Assembly (NCBI RefSeq): GCF_034356035.1
Contig: NZ_CP136423.1
Location: 1,922,001-1,986,000 of the forward strand
Direction of reading: 5' to 3'
DNA: 64,000 nucleotides
Source of the DNA: Blautia hydrogenotrophica DSM 10507
GTDB lineage: Bacteria; Bacillota; Clostridia; Lachnospirales; Lachnospiraceae
A model generated the notes under the pieces. The model searched no databases, was not told where the DNA came from, and saw only the letters and a program-made list of their open reading frames with translations. Positions 1 to 7,861 of this stretch are shown one piece after another. The stretch's first letter is position 1; each line of letters opens with the position of its first letter. Made by a program: the position numbers and the translations under genes.

Positions 1-1
1 T

Positions 2-463
2 TACGAACCGGAAGATAAATCCGTCGTTCTCATCTACGGCTCCATGTACGGGGACACAGAAAACGCTGTGAACGTTCTGGCTGCCCAGCTAGCTGAAGCA
101 GGCGTAAAAAATATCCGCGTCTACGACGCTTCCAGTACCCACGTGTCTGTGCTGATCTCTGAGATCTTCCGCAGCAGTCATCTAGTCCTGGCTTCTCCTA
201 CTTATAATGCCGGTATCTACCCTGCGATGCTGAATCTGCTCCACGACATGGCTGCTTTGAATATTCAGAATCGTACTGTCGGACTGATTGAAAACGGCAC
301 CTGGGCTCCTTCTGCAGGCAAATCCATGAGAACTCTGCTGGAAGGAATGAAAAACATGACCATTCTGGAACCTGTCGCAACAGTTAAATCTGCGCTTAAG
401 AAAGATTCTAGAGATAGTCTCTCCCAGTTAAAGGATGCCTTGGTAGCTTCCTTGAATTCATAA
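2..463 (+). CDS. FprA-family A-type flavoprotein, C-terminal part (partial)
   Basis: The reading frame is open from the window edge, so only the C-terminal flavodoxin domain is present. The FMN phosphate-loop signature YGSMYGDTENA lies near the start, followed by SPTYNAGIYP and the ENGTWAPSAGK segment, all typical of the flavodoxin half of flavodiiron proteins. Members of this family reduce O2 or NO in the cytoplasm of anaerobes, using electrons from rubredoxin or a similar donor. The N-terminal beta-lactamase-like diiron domain would lie outside the window. The gene ends just before a strong hairpin shared with the convergent hydrolase gene. A stand-alone flavodoxin is unlikely because the frame continues upstream. 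Confidence 0.85.
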   Translation, partial: YEPEDKSVVLIYGSMYGDTENAVNVLAAQLAEAGVKNIRVYDASSTHVSVLISEIFRSSHLVLASPTYNAGIYPAMLNLLHDMAALNIQNRTVGLIENGTWAPSAGKSMRTLLEGMKNMTILEPVATVKSALKKDSRDSLSQLKDALVASLNS

Positions 464-495
464 ACTTAACACCTAATGGGAAATCCCATTTAACT

Positions 496-525
496 CTCTC
501 GCCCCTCAGGATTGAGGGGCGAGAG
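496..525. terminator. Convergent-gene terminator hairpin
   Basis: A perfect 13-bp stem (CTCTCGCCCCTCA with its complement) and a GGAT loop lie between the two convergent stop codons. The plus-strand side is followed by CTGTTTCG, so it most likely ends the flavoprotein transcript and may also work in reverse. Confidence 0.8.
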
Positions 526-545
526 CTGTTTCGTATTAAAATTTT

Positions 546-1538
546 TTACATAGATGCGTATTCCATGGGAATTTCCAAATCCCCTAATTTTTGATAGGTG
601 CCGTCTTTAGGCAGATGTTCACACATCCGAACCTTCAACAACTGATAGTTATCATAGGTTTTCACGTAGTAATCCCCGCTTTGCAAATCCATAAATGCCG
701 TATACTGCGTATAATCCGCAGTTCCTCTAGCTGTCATCACCGTTCCTTTCGGTATTGATACGCTTTCCATAATGTGAAAGCATTCCGGTACTATTTTTTG
801 TCTGCTGTCCGGTATTTTTACGTGAGTCTTCAAAAACACAGTCCTCACAAAGCGTGCTGGGGAGGTATACCCACCTGGTAGAGAAAACGTCCCCGCTCCC
901 TGGCCAAAGGGAACCAGCTTCAGAAAATCCCATTCAGCCTCTTCCTTCTGTGTAGAAGTCACACCGGTATAGTTTCTCAAATTTGTCAATTGCCAGGGAA
1001 AATCAGGACTGTTGGCCAACACTCCCACGGGGTTCTCATACAAGTCCAGTCCCCAGACTGTCTTTTCCATCACCAGGCTTCTCCCGGTTCTATCTGTAAA
1101 CATCCAATGTAGCGGAGCCACCATTCCTGTAACCGGGTCCGCCGCTCCCACAATTGCAAGCTTTCTCGCTCTGTCCTCTACTTCTTCGAGACAGCTACAA
1201 TTTCCTAAAATATCCGGCAGTACATCCAAAGACCCTCGTATCGTTTTTTTGCCGTCCTTTGGTGCCGTCTTCTCAAAATCTGCATACCCTGCAAAATACA
1301 AAGCGGCTCCCGCCACTCCCTTCTCATTCACTCCATCCACTAAAATTCGCAGATTCTCAAACTCCTGCCCGATAGCAAGAAATCCTATCTCACTGCTCAT
1401 TTTCTGTCCCAGGCTGCCCTTCCACTGGTACCCCGCTGAGACTGCAAATAGCTGCGGATGAAGCGGATAAGAAAAATCCATGGTTCTGCCAAAAAAAGCT
1501 TCTCCTTTTTTCCCTGTGAAAACTATCGCTGTGCACAT
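546..1538 (-). CDS. Choloylglycine hydrolase/penicillin V acylase family (Ntn amidase)
   Basis: This is a linear amide C-N hydrolase that would cleave an N-acyl bond, such as a conjugated bile salt, penicillin V or N-acyl amino acid. The start was set at the ATG giving MCTAIV, because Cys2 must become the N-terminal nucleophile; a GAGAGAGGA ribosome site lies just upstream, and the upstream in-frame start would hide the Cys. The catalytic set is visible: Cys2, Arg18, Asp21, Asn176 (LANSPDFPWQLTNL) and an Arg in RFVRTVF. At the position where bile salt hydrolases have Asn82 this protein has Tyr81 (ALYFAGYADF), which is the penicillin V acylase-like state. It has about 330 residues, normal for the family, and no signal peptide. 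Substrate is not settled by sequence. Confidence 0.88.
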   Translation of the reverse strand: MCTAIVFTGKKGEAFFGRTMDFSYPLHPQLFAVSAGYQWKGSLGQKMSSEIGFLAIGQEFENLRILVDGVNEKGVAGAALYFAGYADFEKTAPKDGKKTIRGSLDVLPDILGNCSCLEEVEDRARKLAIVGAADPVTGMVAPLHWMFTDRTGRSLVMEKTVWGLDLYENPVGVLANSPDFPWQLTNLRNYTGVTSTQKEEAEWDFLKLVPFGQGAGTFSLPGGYTSPARFVRTVFLKTHVKIPDSRQKIVPECFHIMESVSIPKGTVMTARGTADYTQYTAFMDLQSGDYYVKTYDNYQLLKVRMCEHLPKDGTYQKLGDLEIPMEYASM

Positions 1539-1638
1539 ACGAATATCCTCTCTGTCTCGCATCCTGGTATATCATATGTTCCTTTTCAGAAATTGACCGC
1601 TAAGACAGGGTACATCCTCCCCTATGTTCATCTTTGCT

Positions 1639-2121
1639 TCACTCTATAGGGCACATCACGATGATTCTCTGGGGAGTCGTCTGAGGCGGAAGACTGTAAG
1701 TAGTATTCGTATAATAGACCAACAGATCTGCATTTCCGGGACTGCAAAAGAAGCGTTGCCCATTCCTAGTCTCAATATTCGTGAGTGGAGACAGATTCAA
1801 TTTCAAGGAATCGTCCTCTGCCGTGAGATTCTCATCAAAGTATTTCAATGTCACTTCCTGGTTTCTGCGCAAAGACGTAATTAACTCTGCCTGATACTGC
1901 GGTGGAAAGACCGCAGGTGCCGGAAGATTCGTATCATAGAAAGCTGCAATTCTCATACCTCTTCTCAACCTGACATTATCAATCACCTCTGTATCCTGAG
2001 ACACAACAAAATCCACCATTTCTGATTCCGTCCTCACTGATATCATCTGGGTGCAGCAGGAATTTCCGCTTCGAATACTCTGAATTGTTCCGATTATTTT
2101 TTGGTAAGAAGAATAGACCAT
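1639..2121 (-). CDS. Conserved-looking hypothetical protein
   Basis: A 160-residue protein with no family I can name. It begins GTIQSI and carries a run of short beta-strand-like segments (VRLRRGMRIAAFYD) and a PAPAVFPPQYQAELI motif, which suggests a small beta-barrel or OB-like fold. It has no signal peptide or membrane segment, and two adjacent Cys near residue 22. AAAGGA sits 10 nt before the ATG. It lies between the acylase-family gene and the desulfurase pseudogene, and nothing in the sequence links it to either. The coding call rests on the good ribosome site and the lack of a better overlapping frame. Confidence 0.65.
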   Translation of the reverse strand: MVYSSYQKIIGTIQSIRSGNSCCTQMISVRTESEMVDFVVSQDTEVIDNVRLRRGMRIAAFYDTNLPAPAVFPPQYQAELITSLRRNQEVTLKYFDENLTAEDDSLKLNLSPLTNIETRNGQRFFCSPGNADLLVYYTNTTYSLPPQTTPQRIIVMCPIE

Positions 2122-2337
2122 TATAAAAGAATCCTTTTTTTCTTAGCATATGGAAAAACACTTCAAATGTGAATTTTATGAAAAAAATATCACCATCAGG
2201 GCAAATAGACTTTTGAGCTGTGCAATCCGATTACTCTCCACATGGCCCCTCTTCTATAAAATAGATTGATCCTTTTCGCTGAAATATTCCTTTTTCTTTT
2301 GAAAGCATTTCACATCTGTTCAATTTTACATTGCCTA

Positions 2338-2856
2338 CTAAAAGTTTCCCTGCAAACGCCACTGCAAATCTGTCTGCACCGCAATGTTATATTCCTGATC
2401 CAACCAGTTTCCTATCCGTTCCGGTAATACACCAGACAGATTAAAGGCAACAGTGCCTGTGCGATTTTCTGCATTTTCATTTCCATATACCATAACGCCT
2501 TCTATTTTACTTAAACGGTCTATGGTATATTGGATCAGCGCCAGTTTTGTATTCTCCCTGATCTCGTTTTCTGCATCTTTACTCTTTGTATTCCCTTTAG
2601 AATCAGCTTTTACAGTTGAAAATTCAATTCCCCCTGCCTCGTTCCAGGGTTTTCAGGCATCTCCATACCGCATTATGTTCAATGCTGCTGGTAATAACAT
2701 GATCTCCTTCCATTAAAATCTCTTATAAAGCTAAATTCAACGCTTCCGTGACATTCATTGTAAAAACAATATCTCCCGGCTTTCGGCAATGGAACAGTCT
2801 TGGTTTGCGGCATTGTCCAGATATACGCCTTTTCTTTTTAATTCTTTCCCTATCAT
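2338..2856 (-). pseudogene. Decayed class V aminotransferase / cysteine desulfurase
   Basis: Reading all three minus frames gives ordered fragments of a SufS/CsdA-like cysteine desulfurase: GVYLDNAA, then IVFTMNVTEALNLAL, GDHVITSSIEHNAVWRCLKTLE, GIEFSTVKAD and finally RTGTVAFNLSGVLPERI. They are separated by frameshifts and stops. The region between about ENTKLALI and QYTIDRLSKIEGV is missing, and it would hold the PLP lysine. A GGAGG site still precedes the ATG at 2856, which follows lplA by 36 bp, so the gene once ended the lipoate operon. Such an enzyme would have supplied persulfide sulfur. It cannot be functional now. Confidence 0.85.
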
Positions 2857-2892
2857 AGTCTCCTCCTTTCCTGAACGTTCCCTGTCCCATGT

Positions 2893-3882
2893 TTATGAAA
2901 ACAAAATCTGAATCAATTCTTCATTGGACAGATCAAAGATATATTCGGATACCGGAATAGTTCTCAGCACGGCTTCTATTTCTTTTTTCTCAAATCTTTG
3001 TCCTGTCAGCCTTTCTTCTAGCACCTCTATGGGATTTCGCTCAAAAAAATCCCCCGTGATTTTAAAGCTCTTTATGATTCCTCCCTCAGCTTTCACGGCG
3101 ACAGCTATCTGCCCTGCTCTGACGCGCTCCTCCCGTACCTGGTCGATTGCCGGAGACTGTCCAAAATTCCATTGCCAGGTTTCGTATTTTGCTTTTTTTA
3201 GGGCGGCGATCTTTTCGTGATCCTTTTCTGATAAGTCCACCACGCATCTTTTCTCCCCGACTTCTTCAAAAAAAGTCTCGGCCAGGACTTCGGCAAACTC
3301 CTCCAAGGATATTTTTTTTGCCATGAACGTTTCTATATTTTCGATTCGGCTTCTCACCGAAGCAATTCCCTTAGCTCTTATCTTTCTTTTGTCTACTTTC
3401 AGAGAGTTAGACAGCTTCTTTAAATCTGTCGCATACAACAGCGTGCCATGGCAGAGCACCCGATTTTTCCAAAAATACTGGGCACTTCCCGATACTTTTT
3501 CCCCTTCCACAAGAATATCGTTTCTTCCGCTAAATTCCGCTCTGATCCCGTATTTCCGAAGGCACCGTATGATAGGCGCCGAAAAAACACGCATCTGGTT
3601 CTGCCTATGATCTTCCTGCTCCAAGATCGTAAAATTTAGGTTTCCCAAGTCATGGTACACGGCTCCTCCGCCCGACATTCTCCTTACCACATGAATTTGA
3701 TTTTTCTCGACAAATGGAAGGTTGATTTCCCCGTAAGCGTTCTGGTTTTTTCCAATCACCACCGCAGGCTCGTTTCTCCATAAAATCAGGATTTTCTCCT
3801 TTAAATCCTTCTGTTTCAATAAATATTCTTCCAAAGCTAAATTTAAAAAGGGATTTGTTGATGAGTTGTTGATCTGGATCAA
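2893..3882 (-). CDS. lplA: Lipoate-protein ligase A
   Basis: This enzyme would attach lipoate to the lysine of a lipoyl-domain protein through lipoyl-AMP. The hallmark RRMSGGGAVYHD is at residues 67-78 and the catalytic lysine is K129 in EKVSGSAQYFWK; CHGTLLY follows. The C-terminal accessory domain is present, and 329 residues is normal. I chose the TTG start at 3882 because AAAGGAG lies 7 nt upstream and homologues begin with the equivalent of IQINNSSTNPFLNLALEEYLL. A longer frame from 3933 would start inside a hairpin. It is the last intact gene of the lpd-DGC operon, so its client is probably the DGC-lipoyl fusion encoded upstream. Confidence 0.9.
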   Translation of the reverse strand: MIQINNSSTNPFLNLALEEYLLKQKDLKEKILILWRNEPAVVIGKNQNAYGEINLPFVEKNQIHVVRRMSGGGAVYHDLGNLNFTILEQEDHRQNQMRVFSAPIIRCLRKYGIRAEFSGRNDILVEGEKVSGSAQYFWKNRVLCHGTLLYATDLKKLSNSLKVDKRKIRAKGIASVRSRIENIETFMAKKISLEEFAEVLAETFFEEVGEKRCVVDLSEKDHEKIAALKKAKYETWQWNFGQSPAIDQVREERVRAGQIAVAVKAEGGIIKSFKITGDFFERNPIEVLEERLTGQRFEKKEIEAVLRTIPVSEYIFDLSNEELIQILFS

Positions 3883-3904
3883 GAAAGGCTCCTTTCTGCC
3901 AAAC

Positions 3905-3932
3905 TGTGGGAAGCTCCTTGGCCAGCTTCCCA
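3905..3932 (-). other. Intercistronic hairpin before lplA
   Basis: A perfect 10-bp inverted repeat (GTGGGAAGCT) with an 8-nt loop lies between the DGC gene stop and the lplA ribosome site. It has no T-run, so it is more likely a partial attenuator or an mRNA processing/stability stem than a terminator. Confidence 0.6.
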
Positions 3933-3943
3933 CTTTATGCAGG

Positions 3944-4354
3944 TTATTGATATTCCTCTAGAATTCTATCCACCTTTTTGCAGATTTCTTCTGCAATTCG
4001 GCAGGCCATTTTTTCATGTTCTTTTGTCAGCTTTTTCATGGAAACTGTCTTGGAAAGCGCGGTTGTCTCTCCTATAAGCTCGGCGATGATAAGCTGGTCC
4101 TTTACCTGCCCGCTGTATTTCTCTGTGGCGCATTTTGCGCAGCCCTCTTTACAGCCGTCCACTGCGATCACCGGATATTCTTCCGCAAATCTCCGTTCCT
4201 CCTCCCCTCCCGCTATGTAAAGGGGCAGGCACAGGGTCACTACTTTTCCAGGTCTTAATTCTTCCATGACTTTCCTCGTCGCCATCCTTGCCAGGGTTCC
4301 TCCCAGATATTCCTCTCCGCTGCAGGAGAGAACGCCAACCAGTATCTCAGACAT
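3944..4354 (-). CDS. DGC-domain putative zinc-binding protein
   Basis: A 136-residue protein with the DGC-domain signature VDGCKEGCAKCATEKYS and the N-terminal GVLSCSGEEYLGGTLARMA segment. The DGC family is named for its conserved Asp-Gly-Cys and is thought to bind zinc; its reaction is unknown. It is soluble, with no signal peptide. It overlaps the upstream DGC gene by 11 bp and precedes lplA, so it is translated as part of the lipoate operon. The regular cysteine spacing would also suit a persulfide or thiol carrier, but that is speculation. It and its neighbour look like diverged paralogues. Confidence 0.82.
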   Translation of the reverse strand: MSEILVGVLSCSGEEYLGGTLARMATRKVMEELRPGKVVTLCLPLYIAGGEEERRFAEEYPVIAVDGCKEGCAKCATEKYSGQVKDQLIIAELIGETTALSKTVSMKKLTKEHEKMACRIAEEICKKVDRILEEYQ

Positions 4355-4757
4355 TCTCCTTCTCCTCCTCTGCCATTTTTCTCACTTCATCCGTAACCAT
4401 TTCCGCCAGCTCGCCAGTGATCCGCCAGCCATCTTCTGTTAGTACTGAGCCGGTTCCGGCATCCTTTCCCCGATGCTTTCTCATAATATCCACAGACCGG
4501 AATTTCGCTTTTACAACTCCTCCGGCTTCCTCCACACTTTTTGCGGAACAAAGCGCCGGACAACCGTCAATAGTAATACAGGAACAACCCTTTACCTTTT
4601 TTTCCGCTGCTTCTTTTCCCGTTACAAGGTGCGCCAGACACACATTTTCTGCCAATTCAGGCTCCCTTTCCGCTGCTTCCAACGCTGCCTCCCTTGCCAT
4701 GAGTCCGAATACCTTTCCGATTCCGCTGCAGGCAATTACCTTTATTTTTTCAGACAT
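4347..4757 (-). CDS. DGC-domain putative zinc-binding protein (second)
   Basis: A 136-residue paralogue of the next gene downstream. It has ACSGIGKVFGLMAREAA near the N-terminus and TIDGCPALCSAKSVEEAG in the middle, the two cysteine motifs of the DGC family, plus an extra Cys pair before the second motif (GCSCITIDGC). It overlaps genes on both sides by 8-11 bp, which implies translational coupling. Together with the DGC part of the upstream fusion, the operon encodes three DGC domains, so they may form a hetero-complex or pass a ligand along. Function is unproven. Confidence 0.82.
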   Translation of the reverse strand: MSEKIKVIACSGIGKVFGLMAREAALEAAEREPELAENVCLAHLVTGKEAAEKKVKGCSCITIDGCPALCSAKSVEEAGGVVKAKFRSVDIMRKHRGKDAGTGSVLTEDGWRITGELAEMVTDEVRKMAEEEKENV

Positions 4758-5607
4758 GAAATTCCTCCACCTTTCGTTTCATAATTGGAAAATATTCCTC
4801 AAATTCATATAAAAGACTTCTGTCCTCCTCAAAATTTGTCAGCTCCAATTCCGCAATCCACCCTTCCCCATAGGGGTCCTGATTGATCAATTCCGGTTCA
4901 TTGACCAGTTTCTCATTTACGGACGTGACTACTCCGCTGACCGGGCAGATCACTTCAAAAACCGCTTTCCCGGATTCCACGGTTCCTGCCTCGTCAAATT
5001 GTTCTATTTCTATCCCTAGGGAAGGCGGCGTAAAGAACATAATATCGGAAAGACTTTTTTGTACGAAATCTGCTACCCCAATCCGCGCATGGTTTCCAGA
5101 TACATAAGCCCACACATCATTTTCGTTGAAGTAAAACTCCGGCGCGATAGGAACCCGGAACACAAATTTATCCTTTTTATAGGTTTCATATTCCAGATCT
5201 TCCGGAAAGTCCATCAGCGTTCCCGCTGTTCCAGTTTTTTCTTTCCCTTCCTTTAACTGCCCTAAAAGTTCAGAAATCAGCCTTCGCTCTTTTTCTCCTA
5301 TCTCTAAAGAAGTGTCTAATGAATAGCCTCTCTTCTTTGCCTCCTCGCTGATGTTGAGCTTTTCATCAATCCGCAGGCTCTTTTCCGTAGCCAGCTTGCT
5401 GGCGCACCTTGTGGCGCACCCGTCAAGCACGAGAAGTTTTTTCTCCTCAAGTACCTTCTGATACCTCGCCTTAGCAATCCTATAAACAACCGGACATACG
5501 ACTTCATTTTCCGGTTCCCTTGACAATTCCACCGCCATTTCGTGGGTGATACAGCCTGCACATTTATCTAATCCATTGCATGGAAAGACTGCATAGCCTT
5601 TACTCAT
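4750..5607 (-). CDS. DGC domain fused to a GcvH-like lipoyl domain
   Basis: A two-domain 285-residue protein. Residues 1-80 are a DGC domain (PCNGLDKCAGC at 9-19, LDGCATRCASK at 61-71). After a charged linker, residues about 145-260 are an H-protein-like lipoyl domain with VESGKAVFEVICPVSG, where K214 sits exactly at the lipoyl-lysine position, followed by NEPELINQDPYGEGW. The start at 5607 was chosen because GTAAGGAGG precedes it and the upstream extension is not family-like. No glycine decarboxylase or aminomethyltransferase gene is in the window, so a glycine cleavage role is unlikely. LplA and Lpd in the same operon would charge and re-oxidise it. The DGC-lipoyl fusion is the most telling protein in the cluster. 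Confidence 0.88.
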   Translation of the reverse strand: MSKGYAVFPCNGLDKCAGCITHEMAVELSREPENEVVCPVVYRIAKARYQKVLEEKKLLVLDGCATRCASKLATEKSLRIDEKLNISEEAKKRGYSLDTSLEIGEKERRLISELLGQLKEGKEKTGTAGTLMDFPEDLEYETYKKDKFVFRVPIAPEFYFNENDVWAYVSGNHARIGVADFVQKSLSDIMFFTPPSLGIEIEQFDEAGTVESGKAVFEVICPVSGVVTSVNEKLVNEPELINQDPYGEGWIAELELTNFEEDRSLLYEFEEYFPIMKRKVEEFHV

Positions 5608-5893
5608 TCTTCTCCCCCTCCTTACGCACTGCTTTGATCTGTTTTGTGGTTTTCCCTTTATCCGGGAAGGAAAGGGCGTCCAATCCGCAGGTTTTTCCAC
5701 AAGCTCTGCAAAAAACCACACAATTATAAGGACTTTTCACGATCAGCTTTTTTTCCGCCCCTTCCACTGTTTCAAAGACATGATGTGGACAAAATTTCAC
5801 GCACTCCATACAGTAATTGCATTTACTATAATCAATTGTAGGACACCAGTCAATTTTTTCTCTCGGTACTCCCATAAAGGTATTCTCGCTCAT
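5600..5893 (-). CDS. 2x[4Fe-4S] ferredoxin-like protein
   Basis: A 97-residue electron carrier with two cysteine clusters: CNYCMECVKFCP and the looser CVVFCRACGKTCG. Together they can ligate two [4Fe-4S] centres. The N-terminus GVPREKIDWCPTIDYSKC is typical of ferredoxins linked to oxidoreductase operons. I chose the ATG at 5893 over the GTG at 5896 because AGGAGG is 7 nt upstream. It overlaps the stop of the HdrA-like gene and runs 8 bp into the DGC-lipoyl gene. It likely passes electrons between the HdrA-like protein and the lipoyl circuit. Confidence 0.88.
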   Translation of the reverse strand: MSENTFMGVPREKIDWCPTIDYSKCNYCMECVKFCPHHVFETVEGAEKKLIVKSPYNCVVFCRACGKTCGLDALSFPDKGKTTKQIKAVRKEGEKNE

Positions 5894-6267
5894 CACAGTT
5901 CCTCCTCATATCCCAGTTCGATCAATGCCGCCTTTACTTTCTCAAAGGCTTTCTCATTGGTCATATCCCGGATGTCCAGCATCACGCAATCCTTTTCCAT
6001 ATCCATTCCAGCGTCCTTAAACGCCTGACGGAACATTTTTTTCTGCATATTAGGAGCGCAGGCTCCGATGATTACTTTACGGTTCGCTTTTAAAAAGTCT
6101 GCCCAAAAACGGTCCCCATCTTCCTCGCAAAGCTGCGGATGGATGAAGCCATACTCAACCGGAAGCTCCACCCTTACCTGGTTAATAAAGTCCCAAATAT
6201 CCATGGCCTGAAACCCCGGACATTTTCCGGTACAGACGCACATAACAAAACCATATTTCTTTTCCAT
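5893..6267 (-). CDS. HdrA N-terminal-like Fe-S oxidoreductase subunit
   Basis: A 124-residue protein that resembles only the first part of heterodisulfide reductase subunit A. It has CVCTGKCPG near the N-terminus and KVIIGACAPNMQKKMFRQAFKDAGM in the middle, matching the VVVAACSPRMHE block of HdrA, then RDMTNEKAFEKVKAAL. The FAD domain of HdrA is absent, which could be supplied by the Lpd encoded next to it. AGGAGG precedes the ATG. It is the second gene of the operon, 32 bp after lpd. A relation to the sHdr sulfur pathway, which also uses a lipoate-binding protein, is inferred from this composition only. Confidence 0.75.
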   Translation of the reverse strand: MEKKYGFVMCVCTGKCPGFQAMDIWDFINQVRVELPVEYGFIHPQLCEEDGDRFWADFLKANRKVIIGACAPNMQKKMFRQAFKDAGMDMEKDCVMLDIRDMTNEKAFEKVKAALIELGYEEEL

Positions 6268-6299
6268 ATATCACATCCTCCTATTCTTGTCTTTTTGGC

Positions 6300-7691
6300 T
6301 CAGCCCTTATGTATGGAACTTCCGATGGCATCCCGGTACGCCTCCCATACGGCTTCGTTCAGTGTAGGGTGGGGATAGATCATATCCGCCAAAAACTCCG
6401 CCTTTATTTTTGCGGCAACCGCCATGCTGATCTCTGTTATCATTTCAGAAGCATCCGTCCCCAAAATTTCTCCTCCAATTACCTCCTCCTTTTCATTCAA
6501 CAAGATTTTAACATAGCCTTCCCTCTTCCCTAAAGTCAGCGCCCTTCCATTCTGTCGGAAAGAAAAATATCCTTTTTTGATTGGAACTCCTTTTGCCAAC
6601 GCCTCTTCTTCCGTAAGTCCTACACGGGCAAATTCAGGGATGGTATAAATACAGGAAGACACTGTCATGGGATCAAGTGTACTCTTTTTTCCAAGGGCAT
6701 TCTCTGCCGCCACCCTGCCCTGGGCATACGCAAAATGCGCCAACAGCGGACCTCCGGTAATATCCCCGGCTGCATACACGTCTTTTTCGCTGGTCTGCAT
6801 AAATTCATCCACGCAGACTGCATGATTTTTTGTTTTCAAAGAGAGCTGGGTAAAGTCTTCCAGGTTTAACCTCCTCCCAGCTGCGACCAGAATCACCTCA
6901 CAAGAAAGCTGCTCCTTTTTCTCTCCTGTGTCATAGGTAATCGACAGTCCCTGATCTCCTTTCTCAATCTTTATGATCTGGCTCTGGAAGCGGAACCCTA
7001 TTCCCAGCCTCTTTAAATGTTTCAAAATCTCCTTTGGCGCTTCCTCTCCTGTTTCCGGCAAAAACTCCTTCTGTTTTTCAAGTAAAGTAACTTTTGTCCC
7101 TAACGCTGCAAAGCACGTGGCAAATTCCACGCCTATCACACCGGCTCCCAGGATCGCCATGCTTTCAGGTATCTGTGATAGATTTAATGCTTCTGTGCTT
7201 GTAATCACACCCTTTAAATGGATTCCCGGAATCTCCGGTATGAAAGGTCTGCTGCCTGACGCAAGAATCATCTTCTCACACGTCACTTGAATATTTCCTT
7301 CTTTGGTTTCTACCTGAATCTCATGGAGCGCAGTCACAATTCCTTTTCCTTTCAAAACAGAAATTCCATTTTTTTGCAGCAGGCTTTCCAACCCTATGTT
7401 TAAATTTTTTACGATCCTGTTTTTTCGCTCCACTGCAGTCCCCCAATCAATCGTATCAAGACTTGCTTCTATCCCAAATTCTCTCGCCTTTTTTATATGC
7501 TGGGTCATTTTCGCGCTCTCAAGCAGCGCCTTTGTAGGAATACACCCTGCATTCATACAAACGCCTCCCAACTTCTCCCTTTCTACAAGGATGACCTTGG
7601 CGCCTAGCTGTCTTGCGCGGATTGCTGCGATATAGCCTGCAGGACCACCGCCTAAAACTGCAATCTGTGTTTTTATCTCTTCCTTTTCCAT
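6300..7691 (-). CDS. lpd: Dihydrolipoamide dehydrogenase (E3-type)
   Basis: This FAD- and NAD-dependent enzyme oxidises dihydrolipoyl groups. The FAD loop VLGGGPAGYIAAIRARQLG is at 12-30, and the redox disulfide Cys45/Cys50 sits in GGVCMNAGCIPTK. The NAD loop is GAGVIGVEFA, and the second FAD motif is DVYAAGDI. The His-Glu pair H441/E446 in HPTLNEAVWE marks a lipoamide dehydrogenase rather than a mercuric or glutathione reductase. At 463 residues it is full length. No pyruvate, 2-oxoglutarate or glycine complex genes are nearby, so its partner is presumably the DGC-lipoyl protein. It is the first gene of the operon. Confidence 0.9.
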   Translation of the reverse strand: MEKEEIKTQIAVLGGGPAGYIAAIRARQLGAKVILVEREKLGGVCMNAGCIPTKALLESAKMTQHIKKAREFGIEASLDTIDWGTAVERKNRIVKNLNIGLESLLQKNGISVLKGKGIVTALHEIQVETKEGNIQVTCEKMILASGSRPFIPEIPGIHLKGVITSTEALNLSQIPESMAILGAGVIGVEFATCFAALGTKVTLLEKQKEFLPETGEEAPKEILKHLKRLGIGFRFQSQIIKIEKGDQGLSITYDTGEKKEQLSCEVILVAAGRRLNLEDFTQLSLKTKNHAVCVDEFMQTSEKDVYAAGDITGGPLLAHFAYAQGRVAAENALGKKSTLDPMTVSSCIYTIPEFARVGLTEEEALAKGVPIKKGYFSFRQNGRALTLGKREGYVKILLNEKEEVIGGEILGTDASEMITEISMAVAAKIKAEFLADMIYPHPTLNEAVWEAYRDAIGSSIHKG

Positions 7692-7757
7692 AAATATTCA
7701 CCTTTCCAAAAGCATTTAGAAATAGCTGTATATGTTTCATATTTCTCTATTGTATTT

Positions 7758-7796
7758 ATATAGATTTTTTTCTATCACATTTACGATTATCTATAT
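7758..7796 (-). promoter_or_regulatory. Putative ArsR operator at the lpd operon promoter
   Basis: ATATAGAT (7758-7765) and its complement ATCTATAT (7789-7796) form an inverted repeat upstream of lpd. The same octamer pair occurs in the arsR promoter. The shared motif suggests that one regulator, probably the adjacent ArsR protein, controls both. Confidence 0.6.
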
Positions 7797-7804
7797 CATA
7801 TTTC

Positions 7805-7836
7805 TAAAAAATCACATCCGAAAGATGTGTTTTTTA
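7805..7836 (-). terminator. Terminator of arsR
   Basis: CACATC/GATGTG stem with a short loop flanked by A-run and T-run, so it reads as an intrinsic terminator on the minus strand just after the arsR stop, and could also work on the plus strand. It separates arsR from the lpd operon. Confidence 0.75.
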
Positions 7837-7861
7837 GGTTGCTCTCAAAATAAAATTTTCT

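Noticed and set aside
1012..1461. A plus-strand frame opposite the acylase gene as a coding region
   Set aside because: It is the shadow of the minus-strand acylase gene, with no ribosome site and no recognised motifs.
4750..5721. The longer start at 5721 for the DGC-lipoyl gene
   Set aside because: The extra 38 residues lie inside the ferredoxin gene and are not family-like, while GGAGG precedes the ATG at 5607.
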